NCBI GenBank assembly: GCA_016235825.1
Contig: JACRIL010000269.1
Span: forward strand, 1-38,615
Source: Planctomycetota bacterium
Lineage (GTDB): Bacteria > Planctomycetota > Phycisphaerae > SM23-33
DNA length: 38,615 bases
Direction of reading: 5' to 3'
The notes beneath the pieces were generated by a model. It saw nothing but the letters and a program-made list of their open reading frames with translations, was not told where the DNA came from and searched no databases. Shown piece after piece: positions 32,239 to 38,615 of this stretch (positions within the stretch are counted from its first letter, which is position 1; each line of letters begins with the position of its first letter). Both the position numbers and the translations under genes were made by a program.

Positions 32239-32682
32239 TTATCGGGGCCGTTTTGGTTTTTGTTCGATCAATTGTTCCAGTTCGCCGGAGGCGAGGAATT
32301 TTTCAAAGGCGGGCAGATCGGGGAAGATTTTGTGGCTGTAGGCGCGGACGACCCAGTTTGCGGCCATCGGCGTGATTGCCAGGACGATCGCCCCGCCGCG
32401 CCATGCCTCGTACATCTCGATCGCGGTGCCCATGGACGCCGAGGGCAGGTACGCCACCAGCACGTCCGAGGCGGCGGCCATGCGGTTGCCCTCTTCGAGC
32501 GTACCTGCGATCTCGGTCAGGCCGTAGTCAATGCTGCCGGGGTGCCGTGAAAAATGGCAGTAAACCTCGGCCGCCGGCAGATGGCGGGCGAGGATCGACT
32601 TGATAGGCTCTCGCCAGTCCTGGCTGTGGATGTCGGCCTCGACCAGCGAACCCTGCATTATCCCGGCCAGAAAAATTTTCAT
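32239..32682 (-). CDS. Small Rossmann-like protein, nucleoside deoxyribosyltransferase-like
   Basis: 147 residues. MKIFLAGIMQGS at the N-terminus, EEGNRMAAASDVLVAYLPSASMGTAIEMYEAW in the middle and IVLAITPM near the end resemble the nucleoside 2-deoxyribosyltransferase fold, with Glu of GTAIEM at the place of the catalytic Glu. A real enzyme activity is not established. ATG 32682 has no strong ribosome-binding site. It is separated from lspA by the palindrome cluster. Confidence 0.6.
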   Translation of the reverse strand: MKIFLAGIMQGSLVEADIHSQDWREPIKSILARHLPAAEVYCHFSRHPGSIDYGLTEIAGTLEEGNRMAAASDVLVAYLPSASMGTAIEMYEAWRGGAIVLAITPMAANWVVRAYSHKIFPDLPAFEKFLASGELEQLIEQKPKRPR

Positions 32683-32735
32683 GATTGCTTTTCCGGATAG
32701 TCAGGCCTGCCATCTTGTTGAAAGGACCGTATCAC

Positions 32736-32852
32736 AGTAGCACGGGCGTCCCGCCCGTGAGTATCAGGGGCTCACTTGCCCCTGTAAAACAAAAGCATCA
32801 AAAGCCACGGCCAAGATGGCCGTGATGCTCATGGGCAAGATGCCCATGCTAC
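32736..32852. repeat. Cluster of four short palindromes
   Basis: Three perfect 8-3-8 palindromes (32741-32759, 32806-32824, 32830-32848) and one 7-6-7 (32765-32784) lie in 120 bp. GCATCA (32795-32800) and TGATGC (32823-32828) enclose the third. AGTAGCA (32736-32742) and TGCTACT (32846-32852) close the whole set. The 8-3-8 type also occurs at 11906-11924. Confidence 0.82.
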
Positions 32853-32859
32853 TTTTGCT

Positions 32860-33573
32860 TCAGGCCGGCTGGGACTGTTTTGGGCCGTGCGTCTTTGTTC
32901 TTCCCGATATTATCCAGTAGAGCATCAGGCCGGCCACGCCGACCACCAGCCAGGCGTCGGCCACGTTGAACACCCATCGCCAGCCGAGCTGCGAGCAGTC
33001 GATGAAGTCGCGGACGTGATATTTGATCGGCGGCAGGCCCGGCACGCTGACGACGCTGAAAAGCCGGTCATACATATTGCCCAGCGCCCCGGCCATTATC
33101 ATCGCCAGCGACACGTGCATCACCCATGCCCGGCGGTCGGCCGAGGCGAAAAAGAAGCCCACCAGCCCCATCGTCAGGATAGTCGCTATCAGCACCCCGG
33201 CCCGAGGCAGCCAGTCGATCCCGAACACCACGCCCGGATTGGTCGAGAGCGTCAACTTGACGCCGGGAAAAACTTCCCGCCTGGGGCTGAATTGCCGCAG
33301 GGCGATGGAAGAATCTTTCTCGGTAAACTTATACCCGGCGTCCAGCCGCCGATCTATCTCCTGTTTGAGTTGCGGGTCGGCAAGCAGCCTGTTGAAGACG
33401 AATTCCTTGCTCCAGAGATCGGCCGTCAGGCCGAGCGAACTTGCGGCCAGAAAGATTATGACTGCCAGCGGGCTTCGCCAGGCGTGCGGGGCGGCCTTGT
33501 CCGGATCGGCCTTGCCGGGCCGGAGCGTGTTTTCCGGCCTGTCGGCGGCCCTTTTTTCCGGCTCATGGCTCAA
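32860..33573 (-). CDS. lspA: Signal peptidase II
   Basis: 237 residues, longer than the usual 150-170. It cleaves prolipoprotein signal peptides in the inner membrane. The catalytic aspartates are D169 in GALGNMYDR and D206 in FNVADAWLVVG, with STNPGVVFGI upstream. A soluble N-terminal extension (1-32) and an insertion of about 50 residues between the first helix and STNPG (57-108) account for the length. It starts with TTG 33573. GGAGGAG at 33583-33589, inside the dksA-like stop region, is 9 nt upstream, so the genes are coupled. Confidence 0.92.
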   Translation of the reverse strand: MSHEPEKRAADRPENTLRPGKADPDKAAPHAWRSPLAVIIFLAASSLGLTADLWSKEFVFNRLLADPQLKQEIDRRLDAGYKFTEKDSSIALRQFSPRREVFPGVKLTLSTNPGVVFGIDWLPRAGVLIATILTMGLVGFFFASADRRAWVMHVSLAMIMAGALGNMYDRLFSVVSVPGLPPIKYHVRDFIDCSQLGWRWVFNVADAWLVVGVAGLMLYWIISGRTKTHGPKQSQPA

Positions 33574-33579
33574 GACCCG

Positions 33580-34278
33580 TTACTCCTCCATCTCCTCTTC
33601 GACGGGTTCCTGATGCTCTTCCTCGTCGTCTTCGAGCGGCCGGTTTTCGGCCGGATTGAGCTGGCGGACGGCGCCTTTCTCCATCCTGCGGGCGTACTCG
33701 ATGCAGAATTTGGTCCACGGCCTGGCGCGGAGCCTGGCCTTGTCGATCATCTTGCCCGTGCCCAGGCAGATGCCGTAGGTGTTGTTCTGGACCCGCTCGA
33801 GCGCCTCGTTTATCTCGCTCAGCAGGGAGCGTTCGCTCTCCAGCAGGCCCAGGCTGAACTCGTGCTCGAAGTTGTCCGTGCCTATGTCGGCCGGGTGCGT
33901 CGGCATGTTCGACAGGTCGCCGCTGCCTTCCTGCCTGCTTGTCCGCAGCGATCCCGATTCCAGCCCGTCCAGGTCGCCGATCAGCGAGCGACGCCTGGCC
34001 AGCAGCAGCCTGCGGAACTCCTCAATTTCGGACTTGCTCAGCAGGGTCTTTTTGAGTCCCCCGACCGGCGGTTCGAGAATCGCCGCGTCCCTTTTGGATG
34101 CGGCCCTGGCGAACGCTTTTGCGGCTGATTTGACGCTCATTTTGACGGCGGGTCCGGCCGCGGATTTTTTCTGTGCGACGGCCGCTTTGGGTGCGGGCTT
34201 GAGGCCGATCTTCCTGGCGGCCTGTTTCGGCTTGCCGGATTTTCCAGCCGTCTTTCCGGGATTATTTTTCTTCGCCAC
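33580..34278 (-). CDS. DksA/TraR-like RNA polymerase regulator with a degenerate zinc finger
   Basis: 232 residues. A Lys/Ala-rich, probably disordered N-terminus (1-75) leads to a coiled coil (about 80-165; LSKSEIEEFRRLLLARRR) and then a DksA C-terminal domain (YGICLGTGKMIDKARLRARPW). Two of the four zinc cysteines are replaced: C171 is kept but position 174 is Thr; C192 is kept but position 195 is Tyr. The tail is acidic (DDEEEHQEPVEEEMEE). DksA-like proteins act in the RNA polymerase secondary channel. It starts with GTG 34278 and TCCTT at 34287-34291 (AAGGA on the coding strand) is 8 nt upstream. Confidence 0.83.
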   Translation of the reverse strand: MAKKNNPGKTAGKSGKPKQAARKIGLKPAPKAAVAQKKSAAGPAVKMSVKSAAKAFARAASKRDAAILEPPVGGLKKTLLSKSEIEEFRRLLLARRRSLIGDLDGLESGSLRTSRQEGSGDLSNMPTHPADIGTDNFEHEFSLGLLESERSLLSEINEALERVQNNTYGICLGTGKMIDKARLRARPWTKFCIEYARRMEKGAVRQLNPAENRPLEDDEEEHQEPVEEEMEE

Positions 34279-34349
34279 TGTCTGAATCCTTCAGAAGTAT
34301 TATCTCTCGTATATCAGCCTGCAAACTCCCGTAAATGCGCAGCCGGGCA

Positions 34350-34377
34350 ACTATATTAAGTTTCTTTTCAAAGTCAA
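34350..34377 (-). promoter_or_regulatory. Sigma70-like promoter of the dksA-lspA pair
   Basis: On the minus strand TTGACT (34377-34372) and TATAGT (34355-34350) are spaced by 16 bp, each one mismatch from consensus. The leader would be about 65 nt. Confidence 0.65.
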
Positions 34378-34468
34378 GCGCTGACATTTGCCGATTTTCA
34401 ATGTTTTTCGCGCCGCCGGGGGCGATGAAAAGGCGGCTCGCCGGCGTCCATGCCGGGCCAAGTTTCGT

Positions 34469-34498
34469 TTGACAACCGCGCCGATTGATGGGTAAATC
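34469..34498 (+). promoter_or_regulatory. Possible promoter of the DUF401 gene
   Basis: A perfect TTGACA (34469-34474) is followed after 17-18 bp by a poor -10 (TAAAT around 34493-34497). If used, transcription would start near 34503, which favours ATG 34506 or 34518 over ATG 34488 as the gene start. Confidence 0.35.
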
Positions 34499-34505
34499 CC
34501 GGCCC

Positions 34506-35843
34506 ATGCCGCAAACCATGGAACAATTTTTTCCGCAGTTGTTCGGCGCCACGACCCTGCTGGTTACGCTGGGGTCTTTCCTGCTGATACTGGTTCTGGC
34601 CCGCCTGAAGGTTCCGCTGGCGGCGGCGATGGCGGCGGGGGCCGTGGCGATCGGGCTGCTGCTGGCGTCCTCGCCGGCGGATATTCTCCGGGCCGCCAAG
34701 GCCACGCTGAAAGACCCGACGACTATCGGGCTGCTGGTGATAACGTTCATCCAGTTGTCGCTCTCGGAGACGCTGACGGCGGCGGGCAAGCTGGGCGAGA
34801 TGGTCGAGTCGGTCCGGGTGGTGCTCCGGCGGCCGGCGATCACGATGGCGGCGATGCCCGCGATAATAGGCCTGCTTCCGATGCCGGGCGGGGCAATATT
34901 TTCGGCCCCCATGGTCCAGACCGCCGCCGGCGGCCGCCTGGAAAATCCCGGCACCATGTCGGCCATAAATTACTGGTTCAGGCACATCTGGGAGCACTGG
35001 TGGCCGATGTATCCCGGCGTTATACTGGCCATGACGCTGACCGGCAGCGACTTCGCGACGTTCGCCACATTTCAATCGCCGATGGGCCTGATGATGGTCG
35101 TCTCAGGTCTGGTTATCTTCATCGGCACGCACGGCGATCTGCATCGCGGCGGCCCGCGCCCGCCGCCCGGAGCGTGGCTGCGAATGCTGAAAGCCACCGC
35201 CCCGATCTGGCTGATCCTGATCGTCTGGATACCGCTCGCACTGTTCATCGAATACGTCCTGGTCCGCCGGCTGAACGTCAGTCTGGACAAAACATTTGCC
35301 AAATTCGCGCCGCTGTCGCTGGGCCTGCTGGCCAGCCTGTTCTGGTCCGTCCGCACGGGCGGGCTGGGCTGGCGAGGCCTCGGTAAAACGCTGACTCGAA
35401 CATCAATTTACAAGATGGTGCTGCTGGTGTTGTGCGTCATGTTCTTCCAGCAGATGATAAAAGCGACGCAGGCGGCCCCAAAGATCGGCCAGGAGCTTGC
35501 GGCCATGAATTGTCCCGTCATCGCAGTCGTGGCGATCCTGCCTTTCATCGCGGGTCTGGTGATGGGGCTGGCCGTCGGATTCGTCGGGGCCAGCTTCCCG
35601 ATCATCCTGCCGCTTTCGGCGGGCCTGGCGGGCGGACATTCGCTCATCCCTTACGTCGCTCTGGCCTACGCGTTCGGGCATCTGGGACAGATGATGAGCC
35701 CCGTCCACGTCTGCCACGTCGTCAGCAACCAGTTCTTCAAGACCTCCTACGGCCCGGTCTACCGAAAAATCCTCCCGCCGGCCTTACTCACCGCCGCAAT
35801 GACAACCGGCTACTTCCTCCTGCTCAGATACTGCCTGCATTGA
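34506..35843 (+). CDS. DUF401 family integral membrane protein
   Basis: 445 residues and about ten membrane helices. Family-like segments are LLPMPGGAIFSAPMV (about residue 125), NYWFRHIWEHWWPMYPGVILA, and near the C-terminus FVGASFPIILPLSAGL and AYAFGHLGQMMSPVHVCHVVS. The fold resembles anion or citrate-type transporters, but the substrate is unknown. No ribosome-binding site precedes any candidate start (TTG 34485, ATG 34488, 34506, 34518). I chose 34506 from the promoter position. It converges on the HAD gene and overlaps it by 20 nt at the stops. Confidence 0.8.
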   Translation: MPQTMEQFFPQLFGATTLLVTLGSFLLILVLARLKVPLAAAMAAGAVAIGLLLASSPADILRAAKATLKDPTTIGLLVITFIQLSLSETLTAAGKLGEMVESVRVVLRRPAITMAAMPAIIGLLPMPGGAIFSAPMVQTAAGGRLENPGTMSAINYWFRHIWEHWWPMYPGVILAMTLTGSDFATFATFQSPMGLMMVVSGLVIFIGTHGDLHRGGPRPPPGAWLRMLKATAPIWLILIVWIPLALFIEYVLVRRLNVSLDKTFAKFAPLSLGLLASLFWSVRTGGLGWRGLGKTLTRTSIYKMVLLVLCVMFFQQMIKATQAAPKIGQELAAMNCPVIAVVAILPFIAGLVMGLAVGFVGASFPIILPLSAGLAGGHSLIPYVALAYAFGHLGQMMSPVHVCHVVSNQFFKTSYGPVYRKILPPALLTAAMTTGYFLLLRYCLH

Positions 35844-36573
35844 GTTCGGCGAGGACCTTTTGCAGTTCGAGGATGGATGCGATGCGGAATGCGGGTTTTA
35901 TGGGGGTTTTTCCGTGCCTGCCTGCCGGGTCGTGCAGGACTGAGATCATGCCCATGCGGTTGGCGCCGAAGATGTCGGGCTTGAGCGTGTCGCCGACGAA
36001 GATGGTTTGCCGGGGCGTCAGGCCGCTGGCGTCGAGTGCGGCCTGGAAGATCGCCGGGTGCGGCTTGCGGTAGCGGACGTTGCAAGAATAAATCCGGACG
36101 GGCAGGTATTCCAGCAGGCCGGCCCGTTCGAGATGCCTGTCAAGGACCTTGCCCGGGATGAACGTGTTGGAGACCAGGCCCAGCTTCAGGCCGGCGGATT
36201 GGAAGTTCGCCAGCATCTCGTGCACGCCGGGTTCGGGCATGCCGCGCCTGCTCATCGGCTCGTACCACAGCCAGGCCAGTTCAAGGAGCATCGCGTCGTC
36301 GAGTTTCAGCCCCATCCGGCGGTGGATTGCGGCCATCAGAGGCAGCACGTCGAATTCGCGCCTGGTGAGGCGGCTCTTGAAATAGTTCCAGCGGATGGCC
36401 CAGAAGTGCCGCCTGTGATACGACACGAAGGAAGGCAGCTTGAGCCCCCGGCCGCGAAGGGCCTCGTAGGCCTGGCGCGTGCCCTGCTCGAACAGGCCGT
36501 GCACGTCCGCGCTGCCGAAGTTCAGCAGCGTCTCGCCGAGGTCAAACAGCATGCCTTGTATTCGCTGGCCCAT
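35824..36573 (-). CDS. HAD family hydrolase
   Basis: 249 residues. Motif I is MLFDLGETL (D11 nucleophile, Gly in place of the second Asp, a known variant), motif II is LGLVSNT, motif III Lys is in RYRKPHPAIF, and motif IV is TIFVGDTLKPDIFGANRMGM. The helical cap is between residues about 20 and 110. It is a small-molecule phosphatase candidate with unknown substrate. ATG 36573 has no good ribosome-binding site and a small hairpin (36583-36598) lies just upstream. Confidence 0.85.
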   Translation of the reverse strand: MGQRIQGMLFDLGETLLNFGSADVHGLFEQGTRQAYEALRGRGLKLPSFVSYHRRHFWAIRWNYFKSRLTRREFDVLPLMAAIHRRMGLKLDDAMLLELAWLWYEPMSRRGMPEPGVHEMLANFQSAGLKLGLVSNTFIPGKVLDRHLERAGLLEYLPVRIYSCNVRYRKPHPAIFQAALDASGLTPRQTIFVGDTLKPDIFGANRMGMISVLHDPAGRHGKTPIKPAFRIASILELQKVLAELNAGSI

Positions 36574-36582
36574 TTTTCGACG

Positions 36583-36598
36583 CCGGCAAACATGCCGG
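36583..36598. repeat. Short palindrome upstream of the HAD gene
   Basis: CCGGCAAACATGCCGG, a 6-4-6 palindrome, lies in the divergent region between the HAD gene and leuD. It resembles the GGCA-TGCC cores of the 19-nt palindromes but is shorter. Confidence 0.45.
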
Positions 36599-36699
36599 GG
36601 CTAGAAAACATAATTGGAACAGCCAGGTTTTGCAATCCAACTTGTCTCATTGGCTGCGAAAATTACAAATGAAAAAGGATTTTTCGCGGGAAACGGCTG

Positions 36700-36727
36700 T
36701 TCAACCGGACCGGCGCAATGATACAAT
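36700..36727 (+). promoter_or_regulatory. Weak promoter candidate of leuD
   Basis: TACAAT (36722-36727) is a good -10; TTCAAC (36700-36705), 16 bp upstream, is a poor -35. The leader would be about 22 nt and contains AAGGAA. Confidence 0.32.
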
Positions 36728-36756
36728 ATCTCTGTTACACGTTAAGGAAAGTCGAA

Positions 36757-37314
36757 ATGTCCGAAGTCATCAGGGGCAGGGTGTTCGTGGCCGGCGACAA
36801 CGTTGACACCGACCAGATAATCCCCGCGCAGTATCTGAGCTACAACCCGTCCGATCCCGACGAGCGGAAGTATTTCGGCATGTACGCGATGAGCGGCATG
36901 CCGCCCGCCCGGTCGGGCCTGCCGGAAGGCGGCAAACGTTTCGTGCCGAAGGACGGGTTCAAGGGGCCTTACGCGGTGATAGTGGGCGGGCGGAACTTCG
37001 GGTGCGGCAGTTCCCGCGAGCATGCGCCGCTTGCGCTGAGCGAGGCCGGCTGCCGGGCCGTGGTGGCCGAGTCCTTCGCCAGGATTTTTTACCGCAACAG
37101 CATCAACGGCGGGTACGTCGCCCCCGTCGAGACGCCCGAAAGGCTCGTCGGACAGTTCGCGACGGACGACGAGGCGGAGCTTGATCTTGCGGCCATGACG
37201 ATAAAAAATCTGCGGACAAAACGGATTTTTAAACTTCGCGCCATCGGCGAGGCGGCTAAAATTATTCAGGCTGGCGGAATCTTCAAGTACGCCCGGCAGA
37301 ACAGGATGTTGTAA
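36757..37314 (+). CDS. leuD: 3-isopropylmalate dehydratase small subunit (LeuD-type)
   Basis: 185 residues, normal for the short LeuD/homoaconitase swivel domain. Motifs are [35 protein letters not shown] and [17 protein letters not shown]. It pairs with an iron-sulfur LeuC subunit in leucine synthesis; LeuC is not in this window, so homoaconitase or another isopropylmalate-type role is possible. Start ATG 36757 has AAGGAA upstream. An in-frame ATG at 36718 is rejected because it lies in the promoter region. Confidence 0.88.
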   Translation: MSEVIRGRVFVAGDNVDTDQIIPAQYLSYNPSDPDERKYFGMYAMSGMPPARSGLPEGGKRFVPKDGFKGPYAVIVGGRNFGCGSSREHAPLALSEAGCRAVVAESFARIFYRNSINGGYVAPVETPERLVGQFATDDEAELDLAAMTIKNLRTKRIFKLRAIGEAAKIIQAGGIFKYARQNRML

Positions 37315-37332
37315 GCGTGTTTTCATCGCATA

Positions 37333-38502
37333 ATGGAAAGTCTCTTACGGAATGCCTTCGAGACAGGACATGAAACATTTTCGGCAGCCTCCCGAATGAG
37401 CCAGCCCCGAAAAAAAAAGAGCGGCCTTGCGCCCCATGCGGCAATGATCCCGCCTATCCCGCTGAAGCGGCCGCCCAATACGTCGCTCCAGGTCGGCATG
37501 GACGAACTGGATGGGCAGATGACGGCGGCCCTTGAGGCCGTCATCAGGCGGATTCTCGACCAGATCAAGGTCGTCATGTCCGTCGAGTCGATCAAGGTGC
37601 TCGGGACGAGGGCGCATATGCTGCTTGCCATGCAGAGCACGCATCGTTCAATCCGCAGACTGGTCAGGCAAGACTCGCAGGACATGGACCTTTCCGTGGA
37701 CGCCCTGCCTCTCACCCGCGTGCAGCTTGAGCGGTGCTTCCTGGCCCTGCTCATCCAGGACAACCCCGACCGCTGGCACAAGCGGTATCGCAAGAACGCC
37801 TGGAAGACCTTCGCCGAGAAATTCTTCCGCGACCAGACGGCGCTGGGGCATCTTGAGCCGTTCAAGCCGCACTTCGCCAGCGACGGCGCGGGCGTGGGCC
37901 TGCTGCGGGCGTTTGCCAGGGAAATGGGCGTCTGGGAAGACGAATTCCAGACGGTGCGGATATTGACCACCGGCGACAAGCCGGACCGCCGCTGGCCTAT
38001 GCGGTATATAGCGCAGATGCCGACGCCGGGCAGGACTATCGAGCTTCTGGAGGACCCCGGCCTCAAGAGGCTGGCGTCCGTGGTTTACCCGTACTACGAC
38101 AGCCTGTCGCACTTTTCGCACGGCGGCATGGTGGGCGTCATGAGCGCGTCGGTTTTAAGGCCCGAGAGCGCGGCCTTCGGCAGCGATGCCGACAAGCAGC
38201 ATTTTTTCCTGACCAGCATCGTGGAAAAGACCCTGCCGCTGAGCTATGTGAGCGTGCTGATAACGGCCACGCTGTTCGCCGCCGGCATGGGCGCCGACCA
38301 GGAGGTCAGGGACGTGCTCCGCCACGCATGGCAGCCTTACCATAGCGACGGCTCGCCGATGGGCGTGGCCGTCTGGGACGAGTGGGCCGCCGCGCTGCTC
38401 GACGCAGACTGGCCGCTGCCTGCAAAGAAGGCGCGGGCCGCGGATCATGCCGGCAAACAGCAGGAAAAAGAAAAGGGGTTCACCTCCCAAAAACGTGGGT
38501 AG
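37333..38502 (+). CDS. Conserved-looking protein of unknown function
   Basis: 389 residues, soluble, strongly GC3-biased like its neighbours, so certainly coding. I do not recognise the family with confidence. Features: a basic N-terminus (QPRKKKSG), a helical region around LGTRAHMLLAMQSTHRSIRRLVR, an Arg/Lys/Trp-rich stretch (DRWHKRYRKNAWKTFAEKFF), and a His-rich SLSHFSHGGM near residue 260 that might bind metal or nucleotide. The C-terminus is Lys-rich. It begins 18 nt after leuD and may be co-transcribed, with no visible ribosome-binding site. Met at residue 22 is an alternative start. Confidence 0.6.
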   Translation: MESLLRNAFETGHETFSAASRMSQPRKKKSGLAPHAAMIPPIPLKRPPNTSLQVGMDELDGQMTAALEAVIRRILDQIKVVMSVESIKVLGTRAHMLLAMQSTHRSIRRLVRQDSQDMDLSVDALPLTRVQLERCFLALLIQDNPDRWHKRYRKNAWKTFAEKFFRDQTALGHLEPFKPHFASDGAGVGLLRAFAREMGVWEDEFQTVRILTTGDKPDRRWPMRYIAQMPTPGRTIELLEDPGLKRLASVVYPYYDSLSHFSHGGMVGVMSASVLRPESAAFGSDADKQHFFLTSIVEKTLPLSYVSVLITATLFAAGMGADQEVRDVLRHAWQPYHSDGSPMGVAVWDEWAAALLDADWPLPAKKARAADHAGKQQEKEKGFTSQKRG

Positions 38503-38520
38503 GTAGATCGATAAAAACAA

Positions 38521-38599
38521 TGGACATCATGCAGCCTTTCGTACATCAAGTTCTTTATCCACAAGAGCTTGAAAAGCGAAAGGAGTCGCACGATGTCCA
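38521..38599 (+). promoter_or_regulatory. 79-nt leader hairpin burying a ribosome-binding site and AUG
   Basis: Three stacked helices form one arm-to-arm structure: TGGACATC (38521-38528) with GATGTCCA (38592-38599), CCTTTCG (38535-38541) with CGAAAGG (38577-38583), and CAAGTTCTT (38547-38555) with AAGAGCTTG (38563-38571, one G-T pair). AGGAG (38581-38585) and ATG (38593-38595) fall in the paired right arm. Confidence 0.6.
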
Positions 38600-38615
38600 A
38601 CTTGAGTATAGCAGC
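38593..38615 (+). CDS. Start of a gene cut off by the window end
   Basis: ATG 38593 follows AGGAG (38581-38585) with 7-nt spacing. Only MSNLSIA and part of the next codon are visible, so the product cannot be named. The leader hairpin and the position at the sequence end make an insertion-sequence transposase a reasonable guess, not more. Confidence 0.45.

Noticed and set aside
30838..32550. 570-residue open frame on the plus strand
   Set aside because: It is antisense to nnrD, larB and the small Rossmann-like gene and crosses the REP-like repeat. No domain is seen.
32887..34128. 413-residue open frame on the plus strand
   Set aside because: Antisense shadow of lspA and the dksA-like gene.
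36583..36598. Full member of the 19-nt palindrome family
   Set aside because: Only 6-nt arms with a 4-nt loop, and the flanks do not match, so I list it as a separate weak repeat.
38503..38615. Definite insertion sequence end
   Set aside because: No transposase sequence, terminal repeat pair or target duplication can be shown before the window ends.

Overview
The window is GC-rich, densely coded bacterial chromosome, most likely from a planctomycete of the Phycisphaerae type. The support is indirect. A DksA-like regulator that has lost two zinc-binding cysteines is coupled to lspA. There is a large secreted GH123/DUF4091-type protein, a Gfo/Idh/MocA oxidoreductase, a sugar-phosphate isomerase-like TIM barrel, and several families of palindromic intergenic repeats. 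No rRNA, tRNA, CRISPR array or phage was seen. Several well-formed promoters are of the form TTGAC-N16/17-TATAAT-like.

Layout. 1-463: window edge, ambiguous and partly AT-rich. 548-1501: aldo/keto reductase. 1745-4411: exported GH123-like protein. 12226 down to 4426 (minus): one nine-gene, mostly overlapping operon encoding an Nqr/Rnf-type membrane oxidoreductase (ferredoxin-NqrB fusion, NqrC, D, E, F), followed by molybdenum-cofactor genes (moeA, moaA, moaC, MOSC-MogA fusion). 12565-16164: dnaE, divergent from it. 16216-17403 (minus): Gfo/Idh/MocA oxidoreductase. 17404-18457: gene-free repeat block. 18458-19366 (minus): nucleotidyltransferase. 19530-24617: ArgA-like acetyltransferase, MlaF-like ATPase, MCE protein and an MMPL transporter with a foreign-looking tail. 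24618-25025: second copy of the large repeat. 25026-26201 (minus): argD-like aminotransferase. 26432-26686: ferredoxin. 26720-27553 (minus): sugar isomerase-like protein. 32163 down to 27611 (minus): larB, nnrD and a BtuFCD/FecBCD-type importer. 32239-34278 (minus): a small Rossmann-like protein, lspA and the dksA-like gene. 34506-38502: DUF401 membrane protein, HAD hydrolase (minus), leuD and an unrecognised protein. 38521-38615: a long hairpin that buries the ribosome-binding site and AUG of a gene running off the window.

The most interesting system is the Nqr/Rnf-like operon. Its RnfD/NqrB subunit carries an N-terminal 2x[4Fe-4S] ferredoxin domain resembling the C-terminal part of RnfC. 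NqrA is absent, and the SGAT flavinylation motif expected in NqrB is not visible. NqrC keeps its FMN threonine, NqrD/E keep all four intramembrane cysteines, and NqrF keeps its [2Fe-2S] ligands. Translational coupling to Moco synthesis suggests, without proving it, a role beside a molybdo- or tungstoenzyme. Secondary leads are an MCE/MlaF module lacking MlaE but joined to an MMPL pump, covarying 19-nt palindromes (one inside a coding region), two large partly palindromic intergenic repeats, and the terminal hairpin.
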